In this document: positions 7,649 to 16,272 of the stretch, one piece after another
How positions within the stretch are numbered: the stretch's first letter is position 1
Layout of the letters: each line of letters begins with the position of its first letter
Assembly: GCF_000349945.1 (NCBI RefSeq)
Contig: NC_020516.1
Coordinates: forward strand, 1,612,001-1,676,000
DNA from: Azoarcus sp. KH32C
Lineage (GTDB): Bacteria > Pseudomonadota > Gammaproteobacteria > Burkholderiales > Rhodocyclaceae
DNA length: 64,000 bases
Reading direction: 5' to 3'
Position numbers and translations under genes: made by a program
Notes under the pieces: generated by a model
The model's database searches: none
What the model was told of the DNA's origin: nothing
The model's input: the letters and a program-made list of their open reading frames with translations, nothing else

Positions 7649-9289
7649 GTGGTCAATCTATATCAAGTGAGCGTAGGCACGCGCCTGCGTCTTATCGTCA
7701 TCATCGCCTTCGCATTGTTCGCGGCAGTCATGCTCGAAGCCGTCACCTCGCTTCGGGAGGTGATGCTCGAAGAGCGTCAGGCGAGCGTCCGGCATGCGGT
7801 GGAATCCGCGATCGGGGTCGTGGAGCACTTCCAGAAACTGGAGGCGGCCGGTGAATTGTCCAAGGACGATGCCCAGAAGGCGGCCAAGGCTGCGGTCAAG
7901 GGGCTCCGTTACGGCGACGGCGAATACTTCTTCATCACGGACATGGTGCCTCATACCCTGATGCACCCGATCAAGCCGGAGCTCGACGGCAAGGACATGC
8001 GGGATACGGCCGATCCGAAGGGCAAGCACCTGTTTGTCGAGTTCGTCGACGTCGTGCGCAAATCCGGTTCGGGCTACGTCGACTACCTGTGGCCGAAGCC
8101 CGGTTCGAATGAGCCGCAACCCAAGCTGTCCTACGTCAAGGGGTTTGCGCCCTGGGGCTGGATCGTCGGTTCGGGCGTCTATGTGAACGACGTCGAGGAA
8201 GTCTTCCGGCACCACGCGCTCGATTCGATCCTCCTCGGCCTCCTTGCGGCTTTGATGATTTTGGGAGTGTCCTGGTACATCGGCCGCGGGATCCTGCGCC
8301 AGTTGGGCGGCGAGCCTGCGGATCTGCAGCGGATTGCCGCCAGCATCGCCGACCGTGACCTGACCTCCCGCATGACGGTCAAGGCGGGCGACAGCCGCAG
8401 CATCACCTACGCGATGGACCAGATGCAGTCGCGTCTGTCCGAAGTGATCCGCCGCGTACGCGACAACGCCCACGATGTCAGCGAGGCGGTGCGTCAGGCC
8501 GCCGGCGCGGGGCGCGCGATCCACGACGCCTCGATGCGCCAGACCGAAGTCGCCGGTAGCACCGCGGCGGCGATCGAACAGATGGCGGTGAGCGTCGCGC
8601 ACGTCTCGGAAAACACCGAGGAGGCGCGCGGCAATTCGCGTCGCACGGCTGACATCGCGCAGCGCGGCGAGGAGCTCGCCCGCGACGCATCCGACGGCAT
8701 CGCGCAGATCTCCGAGACCGTCACGAGCGCCGCCAAGCAGATCCAGATTCTGCGCGACCGCTCCGGCGAAATCGGCGAGATCGCGAACGTGATCCGCGAG
8801 ATCTCCGATCAGACCAACCTGCTGGCGCTCAATGCCGCGATCGAGGCGGCACGCGCCGGCGAGCAGGGCCGCGGCTTCGCGGTCGTCGCGGACGAGGTGC
8901 GCAAGCTTGCCGAGCGCAGCGGCGCGGCCACCGCACAGATCTCGCAGGTGATCGTCTCGGTCAAGGCCGAGACTGAAAGCGCCGTCGCGAGCATCGAGGA
9001 GATCGTACCCAAGGTCGATTCGGGGGCGAAACTTTCAAGGCTGGCGGCCGAAGCCCTGCGCGAGATCCGCGAAGGTGCGCACGACACGCTCAGCCGTCTC
9101 GAAGAGGTCGTGCTGTCGATGAAGGAGCTGACCTCGGCGAGCAACAGCGTCGCGACCAACATGCAGGAAGTCGCGGAGATGGCCGAACGCAGCAGCGACG
9201 AGATCCGCAGCAGCACCGAGTCGACCGAAAGGCTTACCCAGAGCGCCGATGCGCTGGACCAGCTGACCGCCGGTTTCCGCGTCGGCTGA
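7649..9289 (+). CDS. Methyl-accepting chemotaxis protein with single Cache sensor
   Basis: Inner-membrane chemoreceptor of 546 residues. Transmembrane helix 1 is at about 9-31 and is followed by a periplasmic single-Cache domain with DGEYFFITDM, KPELDGKDMRDTADPKG and PWGWIVGSGVY. Transmembrane helix 2 is at about 195-217, then HAMP, then the cytoplasmic signalling hairpin with the invariant tip EISDQTNLLALNAAIEAARAG near residue 385. There is no C-terminal NWETF-like CheR tether. The GTG at 7649 is chosen because AGGGGGAAGG lies 4-13 bases upstream; an in-frame ATG at 7601 sits at the expected sigma-28 transcription start and lacks a ribosome site. Single-Cache receptors often bind small carboxylates; the ligand here is unknown. 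Confidence 0.92.
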   Translation: MVNLYQVSVGTRLRLIVIIAFALFAAVMLEAVTSLREVMLEERQASVRHAVESAIGVVEHFQKLEAAGELSKDDAQKAAKAAVKGLRYGDGEYFFITDMVPHTLMHPIKPELDGKDMRDTADPKGKHLFVEFVDVVRKSGSGYVDYLWPKPGSNEPQPKLSYVKGFAPWGWIVGSGVYVNDVEEVFRHHALDSILLGLLAALMILGVSWYIGRGILRQLGGEPADLQRIAASIADRDLTSRMTVKAGDSRSITYAMDQMQSRLSEVIRRVRDNAHDVSEAVRQAAGAGRAIHDASMRQTEVAGSTAAAIEQMAVSVAHVSENTEEARGNSRRTADIAQRGEELARDASDGIAQISETVTSAAKQIQILRDRSGEIGEIANVIREISDQTNLLALNAAIEAARAGEQGRGFAVVADEVRKLAERSGAATAQISQVIVSVKAETESAVASIEEIVPKVDSGAKLSRLAAEALREIREGAHDTLSRLEEVVLSMKELTSASNSVATNMQEVAEMAERSSDEIRSSTESTERLTQSADALDQLTAGFRVG

Positions 9290-9329
9290 GTGTGACGCGT
9301 TCGCGGCCGTGCCGCGAACGTGGGCAGGA

Positions 9330-9371
9330 TTGATCTGGGTCAACGGAGCAAAGCTGACCGATCGGTAAGAT
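9330..9371 (+). promoter_or_regulatory. FNR/ANR-type box and -10 of the iorAB promoter
   Basis: TTGATCTGGGTCAA (9330-9343) matches the FNR/ANR/DNR palindrome TTGAT-N4-ATCAA at nine of ten positions. A -10-like TAAGAT lies at 9366-9371. The implied transcription start near 9378 puts the centre of the box at -41.5, the class II activation position. The iorA ATG follows at 9401. Anaerobic induction of an oxygen-sensitive iron-sulfur enzyme would make sense. Confidence 0.65.
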
Positions 9372-9400
9372 TTGCTCTCCTCAACTCGGAGAGCCGAGTC

Positions 9401-11263
9401 ATGCCCGTATCCCAGACGCTCCCGGCGCCCGCGCGCCTGTTCCTGTCCGGCAACGACGCCGTTGCCCGCGCCGTCTGGGAGGCCGGCACTCGGGTCGCCG
9501 CCGCCTACCCGGGCACGCCCTCGACGGAAATCGTCGAGGTGCTGTCCCGCTATCTCGATCTCTACACCGAGTGGTCGATCAACGAGAAGGTCGCCCTCGA
9601 AGTCGCGCTCGGCGCCTCGATGGTCGGCGCGCGCGCCTTCTGCGCGATGAAGCACGTCGGGCTGAACGTTGCCTCCGACGCGTTGATGACGATGACCGTC
9701 ACCGGCACCGAGGGCGGCCTCGTGATTGCGGTCGCCGACGACGTCGGGATGTCCTCGTCGCAGAACGAACAGGATTCGCGCTACTGGGGCCGCTTCGCGC
9801 ACGTGCCGGTGCTGGAGCCGTCCGACTCGCAGGAAGCGTATTCGATGACCCTCGCGGCCTTCGAGCTCTCCGAGCGCTTCCGCGTGCCGGTGATCCTGCG
9901 CCTGACGACGCGCATCTGCCACGTGAAGGGCCTGGTACAGACCGGCTCCCGGATCGAGGTCGAGCCCGCCGGCTTCGTCAAGGATCCGCGCCACTGGGTC
10001 ATGGTGCCCGGTAACGCCAAGCCGCGTCTGCCGAAGATGCTCGAGCGGGACGCCGCCTTGCGCGCGGAAACCGAGGTCTCGCCGCTCAATGAGGTGATCG
10101 AAGGCAGCGATCGCCGCATCGGCTTCGTCACCTCCGGTGCCGCCTTCATGCATGTGCGCGACGCCTTCCCCGATGCGCCGGTGTTCAAGCTCGGACTCTC
10201 CTGTCCGGCGCCGATCGAGCGCCTGCGCGCCTTTGCGGCAAGCGTCGATGCGCTGCTCGTCGTCGAGGAGACCGAGCCGCTCATCGAAACCGAACTGAAG
10301 GCCGCCGGCATCGCCTGTCACGGCAAGGATGTGCTGCCCCGCCTGCACGAACTGGTGCCCGACGTCTTGAAGCCGGCCGTCGCGCGACTGCAGGGCGAAG
10401 TCGTCGAGCCCCCCGAGCACGTCGCCGCCCAACAGGTCTTCCCGCGCCCGCCGACGATGTGCGTCGCCTGTCCGCATCTGGGCGTCTATTACACGCTCTC
10501 GCAGATGCGCAACATCATCATCTCGGGCGACATCGGCTGCTACACGCTCGGCGCCGGCCACCCCTGGAACGCGCTCGACACCTGCATCTCGATGGGCGCG
10601 TCGATGGGCACCGCGCTCGGCATGGACAAGGGCAGGGGAGCGGCCGACGCCAACAAGAAGATCGTCGCGGTGATCGGCGACTCGACCTTCATGCACATGG
10701 GCATGCAGGGCCTGCTCGACATCACCTGGAATCGCGGCAACGTCACCGTGCTGCTCCTCGACAACCGCGCCGTCGGCATGACGGGCGGCCAGGACAATCC
10801 CGGCACCGGGCGCGACATCCACGGCGAGGAACGCTCGCGCGTCGACTTCGCGCAACTGTGCGAAGCCCTCGGCGTGCGCCGCGAACGCATCCACGTCGTC
10901 GATCCCTACCAGTTGCCGGTGCTTTTCAAGACGATCCGCGAGGAAACCAAGATCGAGGAGCCTTCGGTCATCATCACCAACCGCCCTTGCGTGCTGATCG
11001 ACGACTACAAGCCGACCCAGCCCTACATGGTCCAGGAAGACCGCTGCACCGGCTGCGGCAACTGCGTCGAGGTCGGCTGTCCGGCGATCCACGTCACGCG
11101 CCGCGACAAGGTCGTGAAAGCCTCCGGCAAGGAAGTCGACCTCTCCTTCGTGCGCATCGAAACCTCCGCCTGTACCGGCTGCGGCCTGTGCGTCCAGCCC
11201 TGCGCACCGGAAGCCATCCAGCACGCCGCGCCCGTCCAGACCCTCCAGTTCATCAGGAAGTGA
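9401..11263 (+). CDS. iorA: Indolepyruvate:ferredoxin oxidoreductase alpha subunit
   Basis: Catalytic subunit (620 residues) of the ThDP-dependent 2-oxoacid:ferredoxin oxidoreductase that converts aryl pyruvates (indole-, phenyl-pyruvate) plus CoA to arylacetyl-CoA, CO2 and reduced ferredoxin. The N-terminal pyrimidine-binding domain contains AAYPGTPSTEIVE. The pyrophosphate-binding part contains GDIGCYTLGAGHPWN and AVIGDSTFMHMG. The C-terminus carries a two-cluster ferredoxin domain, CTGCGNC near residue 548 and CTGCGLC near residue 591. The ATG follows GGAG. The partner gene starts 5 bp after the stop. In aromatic-degrading denitrifiers this enzyme serves anaerobic aromatic amino acid catabolism, which fits the upstream FNR-type site. 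Confidence 0.95.
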   Translation: MPVSQTLPAPARLFLSGNDAVARAVWEAGTRVAAAYPGTPSTEIVEVLSRYLDLYTEWSINEKVALEVALGASMVGARAFCAMKHVGLNVASDALMTMTVTGTEGGLVIAVADDVGMSSSQNEQDSRYWGRFAHVPVLEPSDSQEAYSMTLAAFELSERFRVPVILRLTTRICHVKGLVQTGSRIEVEPAGFVKDPRHWVMVPGNAKPRLPKMLERDAALRAETEVSPLNEVIEGSDRRIGFVTSGAAFMHVRDAFPDAPVFKLGLSCPAPIERLRAFAASVDALLVVEETEPLIETELKAAGIACHGKDVLPRLHELVPDVLKPAVARLQGEVVEPPEHVAAQQVFPRPPTMCVACPHLGVYYTLSQMRNIIISGDIGCYTLGAGHPWNALDTCISMGASMGTALGMDKGRGAADANKKIVAVIGDSTFMHMGMQGLLDITWNRGNVTVLLLDNRAVGMTGGQDNPGTGRDIHGEERSRVDFAQLCEALGVRRERIHVVDPYQLPVLFKTIREETKIEEPSVIITNRPCVLIDDYKPTQPYMVQEDRCTGCGNCVEVGCPAIHVTRRDKVVKASGKEVDLSFVRIETSACTGCGLCVQPCAPEAIQHAAPVQTLQFIRK

Positions 11264-11268
11264 ACGCC

Positions 11269-11877
11269 ATGTCCCAGATCACCAACATCCTCGTCTGCGG
11301 CGTCGGCGGGCAGGGCGTCATGACCGCTACCGAAATCCTCGCCGAAGCCGCGATCTCGCTTGGCTTCGACGTCAAGAAGACCGAAGTCGCCGGCATGAGC
11401 CAGCGCGGCGGCGTCGTCACCTCGCAACTGCGTTTCGGCAAGGAAATCCGCTCGCCGCAGATCGGCCCGGGCGAAGCCGACCTGCTCGTCGCCTTCGAGT
11501 CGGCCGAGGCGTTGCGATGGAGTCACATGCTGAAGCCCGGCGGTGTGGCGCTGGTCAATACCGGCTGCATCGTCCCGCCGGTCGTGAACCTCGGCCTCTT
11601 TCCGTACCCCGAGGACCCGGTCGACAAGATGCGTGCGCTCGGCCTCACGGTCCATGCCTTCGACGCAACGTCCATCGCGCTGGGTCTCGGCAACATCCGC
11701 CTCGGCAACACCGTCATGCTCGGCGCGAGCTCCGACCTGCTGCCCTTCCCGGCAGGCGTCCTGCGCGACGCCGTCCTAGCCCGTTTCGGCGCCCGCAAAC
11801 CCCAACTCGTCGAAGCCAACCGCGAAGCCTTCGAGGCTGGCCGCAAAGCAGTAGCCGGCGAAGCGGTCGCCGCCTAA
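11269..11877 (+). CDS. iorB: Indolepyruvate:ferredoxin oxidoreductase beta subunit
   Basis: The 202-residue gamma/beta-type subunit (POR_N family) that pairs with IorA. The conserved N-terminus VCGVGGQGVMTATEILAEAA and the following KKTEVAGMSQRGG segment are diagnostic of 2-oxoacid:ferredoxin oxidoreductase gamma domains. Length matches the family. It starts 5 bp after the iorA stop and is certainly in the same operon. Confidence 0.95.
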   Translation: MSQITNILVCGVGGQGVMTATEILAEAAISLGFDVKKTEVAGMSQRGGVVTSQLRFGKEIRSPQIGPGEADLLVAFESAEALRWSHMLKPGGVALVNTGCIVPPVVNLGLFPYPEDPVDKMRALGLTVHAFDATSIALGLGNIRLGNTVMLGASSDLLPFPAGVLRDAVLARFGARKPQLVEANREAFEAGRKAVAGEAVAA

Positions 11878-11921
11878 GCCACCACGTCAGCGACAATCCC
11901 GAAGCCCCAATCCAATCACTT

Positions 11922-11999
11922 CAGCACGGCGCAGCCCCCGATGGCGGCTGTTCCGTGCTGAGGCGTCCGCTTGCGCCAACGAAGCGCGGAACAGCCGCC
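11922..11999. other. Overlapping alternative hairpins after iorB
   Basis: The 268-bp gap between iorB and folD holds two mutually exclusive inverted repeats. CAGCACGG (11922-11929) pairs with CCGTGCTG (11953-11960). GGCGGCTGTTCCG (11943-11955) pairs with CGGAACAGCCGCC (11987-11999). They share bases 11953-11955, so only one can form fully. No T-run follows either. They could be an iorB 3' end structure, an attenuator-like switch ahead of folD, or a dispersed repeat. No gene is seen in the gap. Confidence 0.5.
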
Positions 12000-12145
12000 G
12001 GCGGGGGCGGATCGAAGCCATCCCTCCATCATCAAAGTTAACCCCACGCGACGCTCAGAAATCCCCCTGCGACACCACAGAATAGAATCGCACAAGCCCC
12101 TGATCCTGCGATAAAATGCGCGGTTTTTCATTCAGGGCTTCGACC

Positions 12146-13018
12146 ATGACGGCTCGCATCATCGATGGCAACGCGCTTTCCGCGCGCGTGCGCGGCGAAC
12201 TCGCCGAACGTGCGGCGCAACTCACCGCGCAGGGCGTGCAACCCTGCCTCGCGGTGATCCTGGTGGGCGACAATCCCGCCTCCGCCGTGTATGTCCGCAA
12301 CAAGGTCTCCGGCTGCGAAAAGGCCGGCATCCGCTCGCTGCGCTTCGACTTCGCCAGTGATGTCGCCGCCGACGTCGTCATGACCAAGATCGCCGAACTC
12401 AACGCCGATCCCGCCGTGCACGGCATCCTCGTGCAACTGCCGCTGCCCAAGCAGTTCAACGAAGCCGAAGTCCTCGAAGCGATCTCGGTCGAAAAGGACG
12501 TCGACGGCTTCCACGCCGAGAACGTCGGCCGTCTGTCACAAGGCCAGGAAGCCTTCCTGCCCTGCACCCCGCACGGCGTCATGAAAATGCTCGAAGCCGA
12601 GAACATTCCGGTGCAAGGCGCCGAAGCCGTCGTGATCGGCCGCTCGAACATCGTCGGCAAACCGATGGCGATGCTGCTCACCAACGCCGGCGCCACCGTC
12701 ACCGTCACGCACTCCAAGACGCGCGATCTCGCCTTCCACACCCGTCGCGCCGACATCCTCGTCGCCGCGATCGGCAAGCCGCGCTTCGTCAAGGGCGACA
12801 TGGTCAAGCCCGGTGCGGTCGTCATCGATGTCGGCATCAACCGCCTCACTGAAGGCCCGGACGCCGGCAAGCTCTGCGGCGACGTCGATTTCGAATCGGC
12901 GAAGGAAGTCGCCTCCGCGATCACTCCGGTGCCCGGCGGCGTCGGCCCGATGACCATCACGATGCTGCTCGCGAACACCGTCGAGTCGGCCGAACGCGCG
13001 CTGCGCAAGAAGGGTTGA
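12146..13018 (+). CDS. folD: Methylenetetrahydrofolate dehydrogenase/cyclohydrolase
   Basis: Bifunctional cytoplasmic enzyme interconverting 5,10-methylene-THF, methenyl-THF and 10-formyl-THF, the formyl donor for purine synthesis. It has 290 residues, the normal length. Signatures: GILVQLPLPKQF, DVDGFHAENVGRL, GRSNIVGKPMAMLL (NADP site) and PVPGGVGPMTITMLL. The ATG at 12146 gives the usual MTARIIDG N-terminus. purE follows 4 bp after the stop and purK and a Sua5 gene follow, so this is a one-carbon/purine operon. Confidence 0.97.
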   Translation: MTARIIDGNALSARVRGELAERAAQLTAQGVQPCLAVILVGDNPASAVYVRNKVSGCEKAGIRSLRFDFASDVAADVVMTKIAELNADPAVHGILVQLPLPKQFNEAEVLEAISVEKDVDGFHAENVGRLSQGQEAFLPCTPHGVMKMLEAENIPVQGAEAVVIGRSNIVGKPMAMLLTNAGATVTVTHSKTRDLAFHTRRADILVAAIGKPRFVKGDMVKPGAVVIDVGINRLTEGPDAGKLCGDVDFESAKEVASAITPVPGGVGPMTITMLLANTVESAERALRKKG

Positions 13019-13022
13019 TGCG

Positions 13023-13526
13023 ATGAACGCAGCAAGCGACAAGCCCGTCGTCGGCATCATCATGGGATCGAACTCCGACTGGCCGACGATGCAGGCCGCG
13101 GCCAAGGTCCTGAAGGAATTCGGCGTGCCCTTCGAGGCCAAGGTCGTCTCGGCGCACCGCACGCCCGACCTGATGTTCGCCTACGCGGACACCGCGCGCA
13201 GCCGCGGCCTCAAGGCGATCATCGCCGGCGCCGGCGGCGCGGCCCACCTGCCGGGCATGGTCGCCGCCAAGACCACCTTGCCCGTGCTCGGCGTGCCGGT
13301 GCAGTCGAAGGCGCTGTCCGGCCAGGACTCGCTGCTCTCCATCGTCCAAATGCCGAAGGGCATTCCCGTCGCGACCTTCGCGATCGGCGAGGCCGGCGCC
13401 GCGAATGCCGGACTCTTCGCGGTCGCGCTGCTCGCGAACGAAGATGCTGCGCTCGCCGCGAAGCTCGAAGAGTTCCGTACGCGCCAGACCCAGGCCGTGC
13501 TTGAGATGACGCTCGACGAGGTCTGA
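13023..13526 (+). CDS. purE: 5-(carboxyamino)imidazole ribonucleotide mutase
   Basis: Class I PurE (167 residues) converting N5-CAIR to CAIR in purine biosynthesis. It shows GIIMGSNSDWPTM with the catalytic Ser/Asp, VVSAHRTPD with the active-site His, and AGAGGAAHLPGM. Its stop overlaps the purK start by one base, so PurE and PurK are produced together. Confidence 0.97.
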   Translation: MNAASDKPVVGIIMGSNSDWPTMQAAAKVLKEFGVPFEAKVVSAHRTPDLMFAYADTARSRGLKAIIAGAGGAAHLPGMVAAKTTLPVLGVPVQSKALSGQDSLLSIVQMPKGIPVATFAIGEAGAANAGLFAVALLANEDAALAAKLEEFRTRQTQAVLEMTLDEV

Positions 13527-14680
13527 TGATGATCCTGCCGCCCGCAACGCTGGGAATGCTCGGTGGCGGCCAGCTCGGCCGCTTCTTCGTTTCTGCCGCC
13601 CATGAAATGGGCTACAAGGTGTGGGTCCTCGACCCGGATCCCAACAGTCCCGCCGGCCTGATCGCCGACCGCCACCTCGTCGCCGCCTACGAAGACTTCG
13701 CCGCGCTCGACGAGCTGTCCGCCAACTGCGCGGCGGTCACGACCGAGTTCGAGAACGTCCCCGCGACCACGCTCGACTACCTCGCGAAGTTCATTCCCGT
13801 GCACCCGTCGGCGAGCGCCGTCGCGGTGTGCCAGAACCGCATCGCCGAGAAGACCTTCCTCGCCGACAACGGCTTGCCGCATGGCCCCTTCGCCGCGATC
13901 CGCAGCGAAGACGACCTGCGCAACGCCGACCCGGCGCTGTTCCCGGCCGTACTCAAGGTTGCCCGCTTCGGCTACGACGGCAAGGGCCAGGCGCGCGTCG
14001 CGAGCCTGGAGGGCGCGATCCACGCCTTCCACCAGTTCGGCGGCGAAGCCTGCGTGCTCGAAAAGATGCTGCACCTCGACGCCGAAGTCTCAGTCGTGCT
14101 CGCGCGCGACGAGGCCGGCAACGTGCGCAACTTCGCGCCCGGTGAGAACAGCCATCGACATGGCATTCTCGACGTCACGATCGTGCCCGCGCGCCTTTCG
14201 CCGGCATTGACCGAGCAGGCCTGCGACGTTGCCCGCCGCATCGCCGAGAAGCTCGGCTATATCGGCACGCTCGGCGTCGAGTTCTTTGTCTGCGACGGCC
14301 AACTCGTCGTCAACGAGATGGCGCCACGCCCGCACAACAGCGGCCACCACACCATCGACGCCAACGTCACCAGCCAATATGAGCAGCAGGTGAGGGCGCT
14401 CTGCGGCCTGCCGCTCGGCGAGCCGTGCGAACACAGCGCCGCCGTGATGGTGAACCTGCTTGGCGAGCTGTGGTACGAGGCCGACGGCCACTATCGCGAG
14501 CCGGATTGGTCCGTGCTGCACGCGGTACCCGGTCTGCGCCTGCATCTCTACGGTAAGCACCACGCCCGCCCCGGCCGCAAGATGGGCCACTTCACCGTGA
14601 TCGGCGCCGATCCGGCGAAGGTGCTGGCGGCGGCGCTGGCGGCGCGTGAGGCAATCGGCATCCAAGATGGCGAGCACTGA
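13526..14680 (+). CDS. purK: N5-carboxyaminoimidazole ribonucleotide synthase
   Basis: ATP-grasp enzyme (384 residues) that makes N5-CAIR from AIR, bicarbonate and ATP and supplies PurE. The N-terminal domain starts LGMLGGGQLGRFF. The ATP-grasp region includes KVARFGYDGKGQ, and the catalytic/metal segment is NEMAPRPHNSGHHTIDA. Two adjacent in-frame ATGs (13526 and 13529) could both serve as start. The 3' end overlaps the next gene by 14 bp. Confidence 0.97.
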   Translation: MMILPPATLGMLGGGQLGRFFVSAAHEMGYKVWVLDPDPNSPAGLIADRHLVAAYEDFAALDELSANCAAVTTEFENVPATTLDYLAKFIPVHPSASAVAVCQNRIAEKTFLADNGLPHGPFAAIRSEDDLRNADPALFPAVLKVARFGYDGKGQARVASLEGAIHAFHQFGGEACVLEKMLHLDAEVSVVLARDEAGNVRNFAPGENSHRHGILDVTIVPARLSPALTEQACDVARRIAEKLGYIGTLGVEFFVCDGQLVVNEMAPRPHNSGHHTIDANVTSQYEQQVRALCGLPLGEPCEHSAAVMVNLLGELWYEADGHYREPDWSVLHAVPGLRLHLYGKHHARPGRKMGHFTVIGADPAKVLAAALAAREAIGIQDGEH

Positions 14681-15740
14681 GCCGCGACCGGCTTCGGCCA
14701 CCGCGTCCATTGAGGACATCCAGCGCGCGGCCGACCAGCTGCGCGCGGGCGAACTCGTCGGCATGCCCACCGAGACCGTCTACGGCCTCGCCGCCGATGC
14801 GCTCAACGTCGAAGCCGTCGGCAAGATCTTCAGCGCGAAGGGCCGCCCCGCGGACCATCCGCTGATCGTGCATCTACCCGACGCCTCGCATCTGACGCGC
14901 TGGGCCCGCGCCATCCCGAAGGAAGCCCTCGCGCTCGCGAAGGCCTTCTGGCCCGGCCCCTTCACGATGATTCTGAAGCGCGAGGACGACGTCCCCGACG
15001 CTGTCACCGGCGGCCAGGACACGGTCGGCCTGCGTGTGCCCGATCATCCGGTGGCGCTCGCGCTGCTGCGCGCCTTCGACTCCGGCATCGCCGCACCGTC
15101 GGCCAACCGCTTCGGCCGCATCAGCCCGACGACGGCCGCCCACGTGCGCGAGGAGCTCGGCGACAAAGTCGCGCTCGTGCTCGAAGGCGGCGCCTGCCAA
15201 GTCGGCATCGAATCGACCATCCTCGACCTGTCGCGCGACACGCCGGTGATCCTGCGCCCCGGCGCGATCTCCGCCGACGACATCGCCCGCGTGATCGGCC
15301 GTCGCCCGCAACTGCGCGTGCCGCATGCGGAGGAGGGCGCCGCCGACGAGGCGGCCGACGCCGACACGCCGCGCGTCTCGGGCTCGCTCGCCGCGCACTA
15401 CGCGCCGCGCACGCCGCTGCGGATGATTCCCGCCGCGCACCTCGCCGAGGAAGCCGGCATCCTCGCCGGCGAAGGCAGCCGTGTCGCGGTGCTCGCTCAT
15501 ACCTGCGCCGACCCCCGCGACGCCCGCCTCACCTGGCGCCAGACCCCGTCCGACCCCGCCGGCTACGCCCACGACCTCTACGCCAATCTACGCGACCTCG
15601 ACGCCTGCGGCGCCGACTTCATCCTCGTCGAAGCGCTCCCTGACGCTCCCGATTGGCAAGCCATCGGCGACCGCCTCGGGCGTGCCGCGGTCGGCTCCGG
15701 CGAAGGAGAAGCAGGCATCGACGAGTACGACGAAACCTGA
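14667..15740 (+). CDS. L-threonylcarbamoyladenylate synthase (Sua5 type)
   Basis: YrdC-like domain (residues about 15-210) plus a C-terminal Sua5 domain; total 357 residues, so the long Sua5 form and not the short TsaC. It makes threonylcarbamoyl-AMP for the t6A37 modification of ANN-decoding tRNAs. Visible motifs: GMPTETVYGLAADA, SAKGRPADHPLIVH, and SANRFGRISPTTA. The ATG at 14667 overlaps the end of purK, implying co-transcription. The tRNA-Ala gene lies 55 bp downstream but has its own promoter. Confidence 0.93.
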   Translation: MASTEPRPASATASIEDIQRAADQLRAGELVGMPTETVYGLAADALNVEAVGKIFSAKGRPADHPLIVHLPDASHLTRWARAIPKEALALAKAFWPGPFTMILKREDDVPDAVTGGQDTVGLRVPDHPVALALLRAFDSGIAAPSANRFGRISPTTAAHVREELGDKVALVLEGGACQVGIESTILDLSRDTPVILRPGAISADDIARVIGRRPQLRVPHAEEGAADEAADADTPRVSGSLAAHYAPRTPLRMIPAAHLAEEAGILAGEGSRVAVLAHTCADPRDARLTWRQTPSDPAGYAHDLYANLRDLDACGADFILVEALPDAPDWQAIGDRLGRAAVGSGEGEAGIDEYDET

Positions 15741-15753
15741 TCGCAACGCTGGC

Positions 15754-15782
15754 TTCCATAACCGAAAAAGGCCGGCTATAAT
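15754..15782 (+). promoter_or_regulatory. Promoter of tRNA-Ala
   Basis: A perfect -10 TATAAT (15777-15782) is preceded after 17 bp by TTCCAT (15754-15759). The transcription start would fall near 15789, seven bases before the mature tRNA. Confidence 0.7.
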
Positions 15783-15795
15783 GCGCAGCTCTTAA

Positions 15796-15871
15796 GGGCC
15801 GATAGCTCAGCTGGGAGAGCGCTGCGTTCGCAATGCAGAGGTCGAGGGTTCGATCCCCTTTCGGTCCACCA
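15796..15871 (+). tRNA. tRNA-Ala (anticodon CGC)
   Basis: A 76-nt cloverleaf. The acceptor stem GGGCCGA/TCGGTCC contains the G3:U70 wobble that identifies alanine tRNAs. D arm: GCTC...GAGC. Anticodon arm: CTGCG-TTCGCAA-TGCAG with anticodon CGC reading GCG. T arm: GAGGG-TTCGATC-CCCTT. The CCA end is encoded (15869-15871). It forms the left border of the accessory island. Confidence 0.97.
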
Positions 15872-15890
15872 TCGAATTCAAGCAAATTAA

Positions 15891-15918
15891 AGGGTTGGCG
15901 AAAGCCAGCCCTTTTTTT
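15891..15918 (+). terminator. Rho-independent terminator of tRNA-Ala
   Basis: AGGGTTGGC, a GAAA tetraloop, then GCCAGCCCT (9 bp with one G-U pair), running directly into seven T residues. It starts 20 bases after the tRNA CCA end. Confidence 0.92.
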
Positions 15919-16002
15919 GCGTCCACGTTCCTGTGTTCTCTGTGTAAGTTCCGTAACTCCTCGCCCCAAGTCCCTCGACACAGACTTGTGCGGCGGCGAT
16001 GA

Positions 16003-16040
16003 TTGCAATGATTGCGGCGGAGGCTACAATGCAAGCATTG
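16003..16040 (+). promoter_or_regulatory. fitAB promoter with overlapping operator palindromes
   Basis: -35 TTGCAA (16003-16008), a 16-bp spacer, and -10 TACAAT (16025-16030). The -10 overlaps a perfect palindrome CAATGC-AA-GCATTG (16027-16040), and the -35 overlaps ATTGCAAT (16002-16009). This is the layout expected if the FitAB complex represses its own promoter, as known for FitAB/VapBC systems. Which palindrome is bound is inference. Confidence 0.6.
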
Positions 16041-16059
16041 CAATCGTCAGGAGGGCGCC

Positions 16060-16272
16060 ATGGCGACCAATCTTATTGTCCGCAACGTCGAACCGTCGGT
16101 AACACAGGCCTTGAAGGAGGCCGCGGCACGGCACGGGCGTAGCGCTGAAGCAGAGCACCGCGAAATCTTGCGCGCAGCCCTCGCGCGACCGGCGCGGCGA
16201 ACCTTCAAGGACGTGCTGGCCGGCATGCCGGATGTCGGTACCGATGAAGACTTCAACTTCAGGCAGGGCTGA
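16060..16272 (+). CDS. FitA-like ribbon-helix-helix antitoxin
   Basis: A 70-residue antitoxin of the FitA/VapB type. The N-terminal ribbon-helix-helix DNA-binding part (NLIVRNVEPSVTQALKEAAARHGRSAEAEHREILRAAL in outline) is followed by a C-terminal toxin-binding tail (TFKDVLAGMPDVGTDEDF). The ATG at 16060 is preceded by AGGAGGG. Its stop overlaps the toxin ATG by one base. It should neutralise the PIN toxin and repress the promoter. Confidence 0.88.
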   Translation: MATNLIVRNVEPSVTQALKEAAARHGRSAEAEHREILRAALARPARRTFKDVLAGMPDVGTDEDFNFRQG

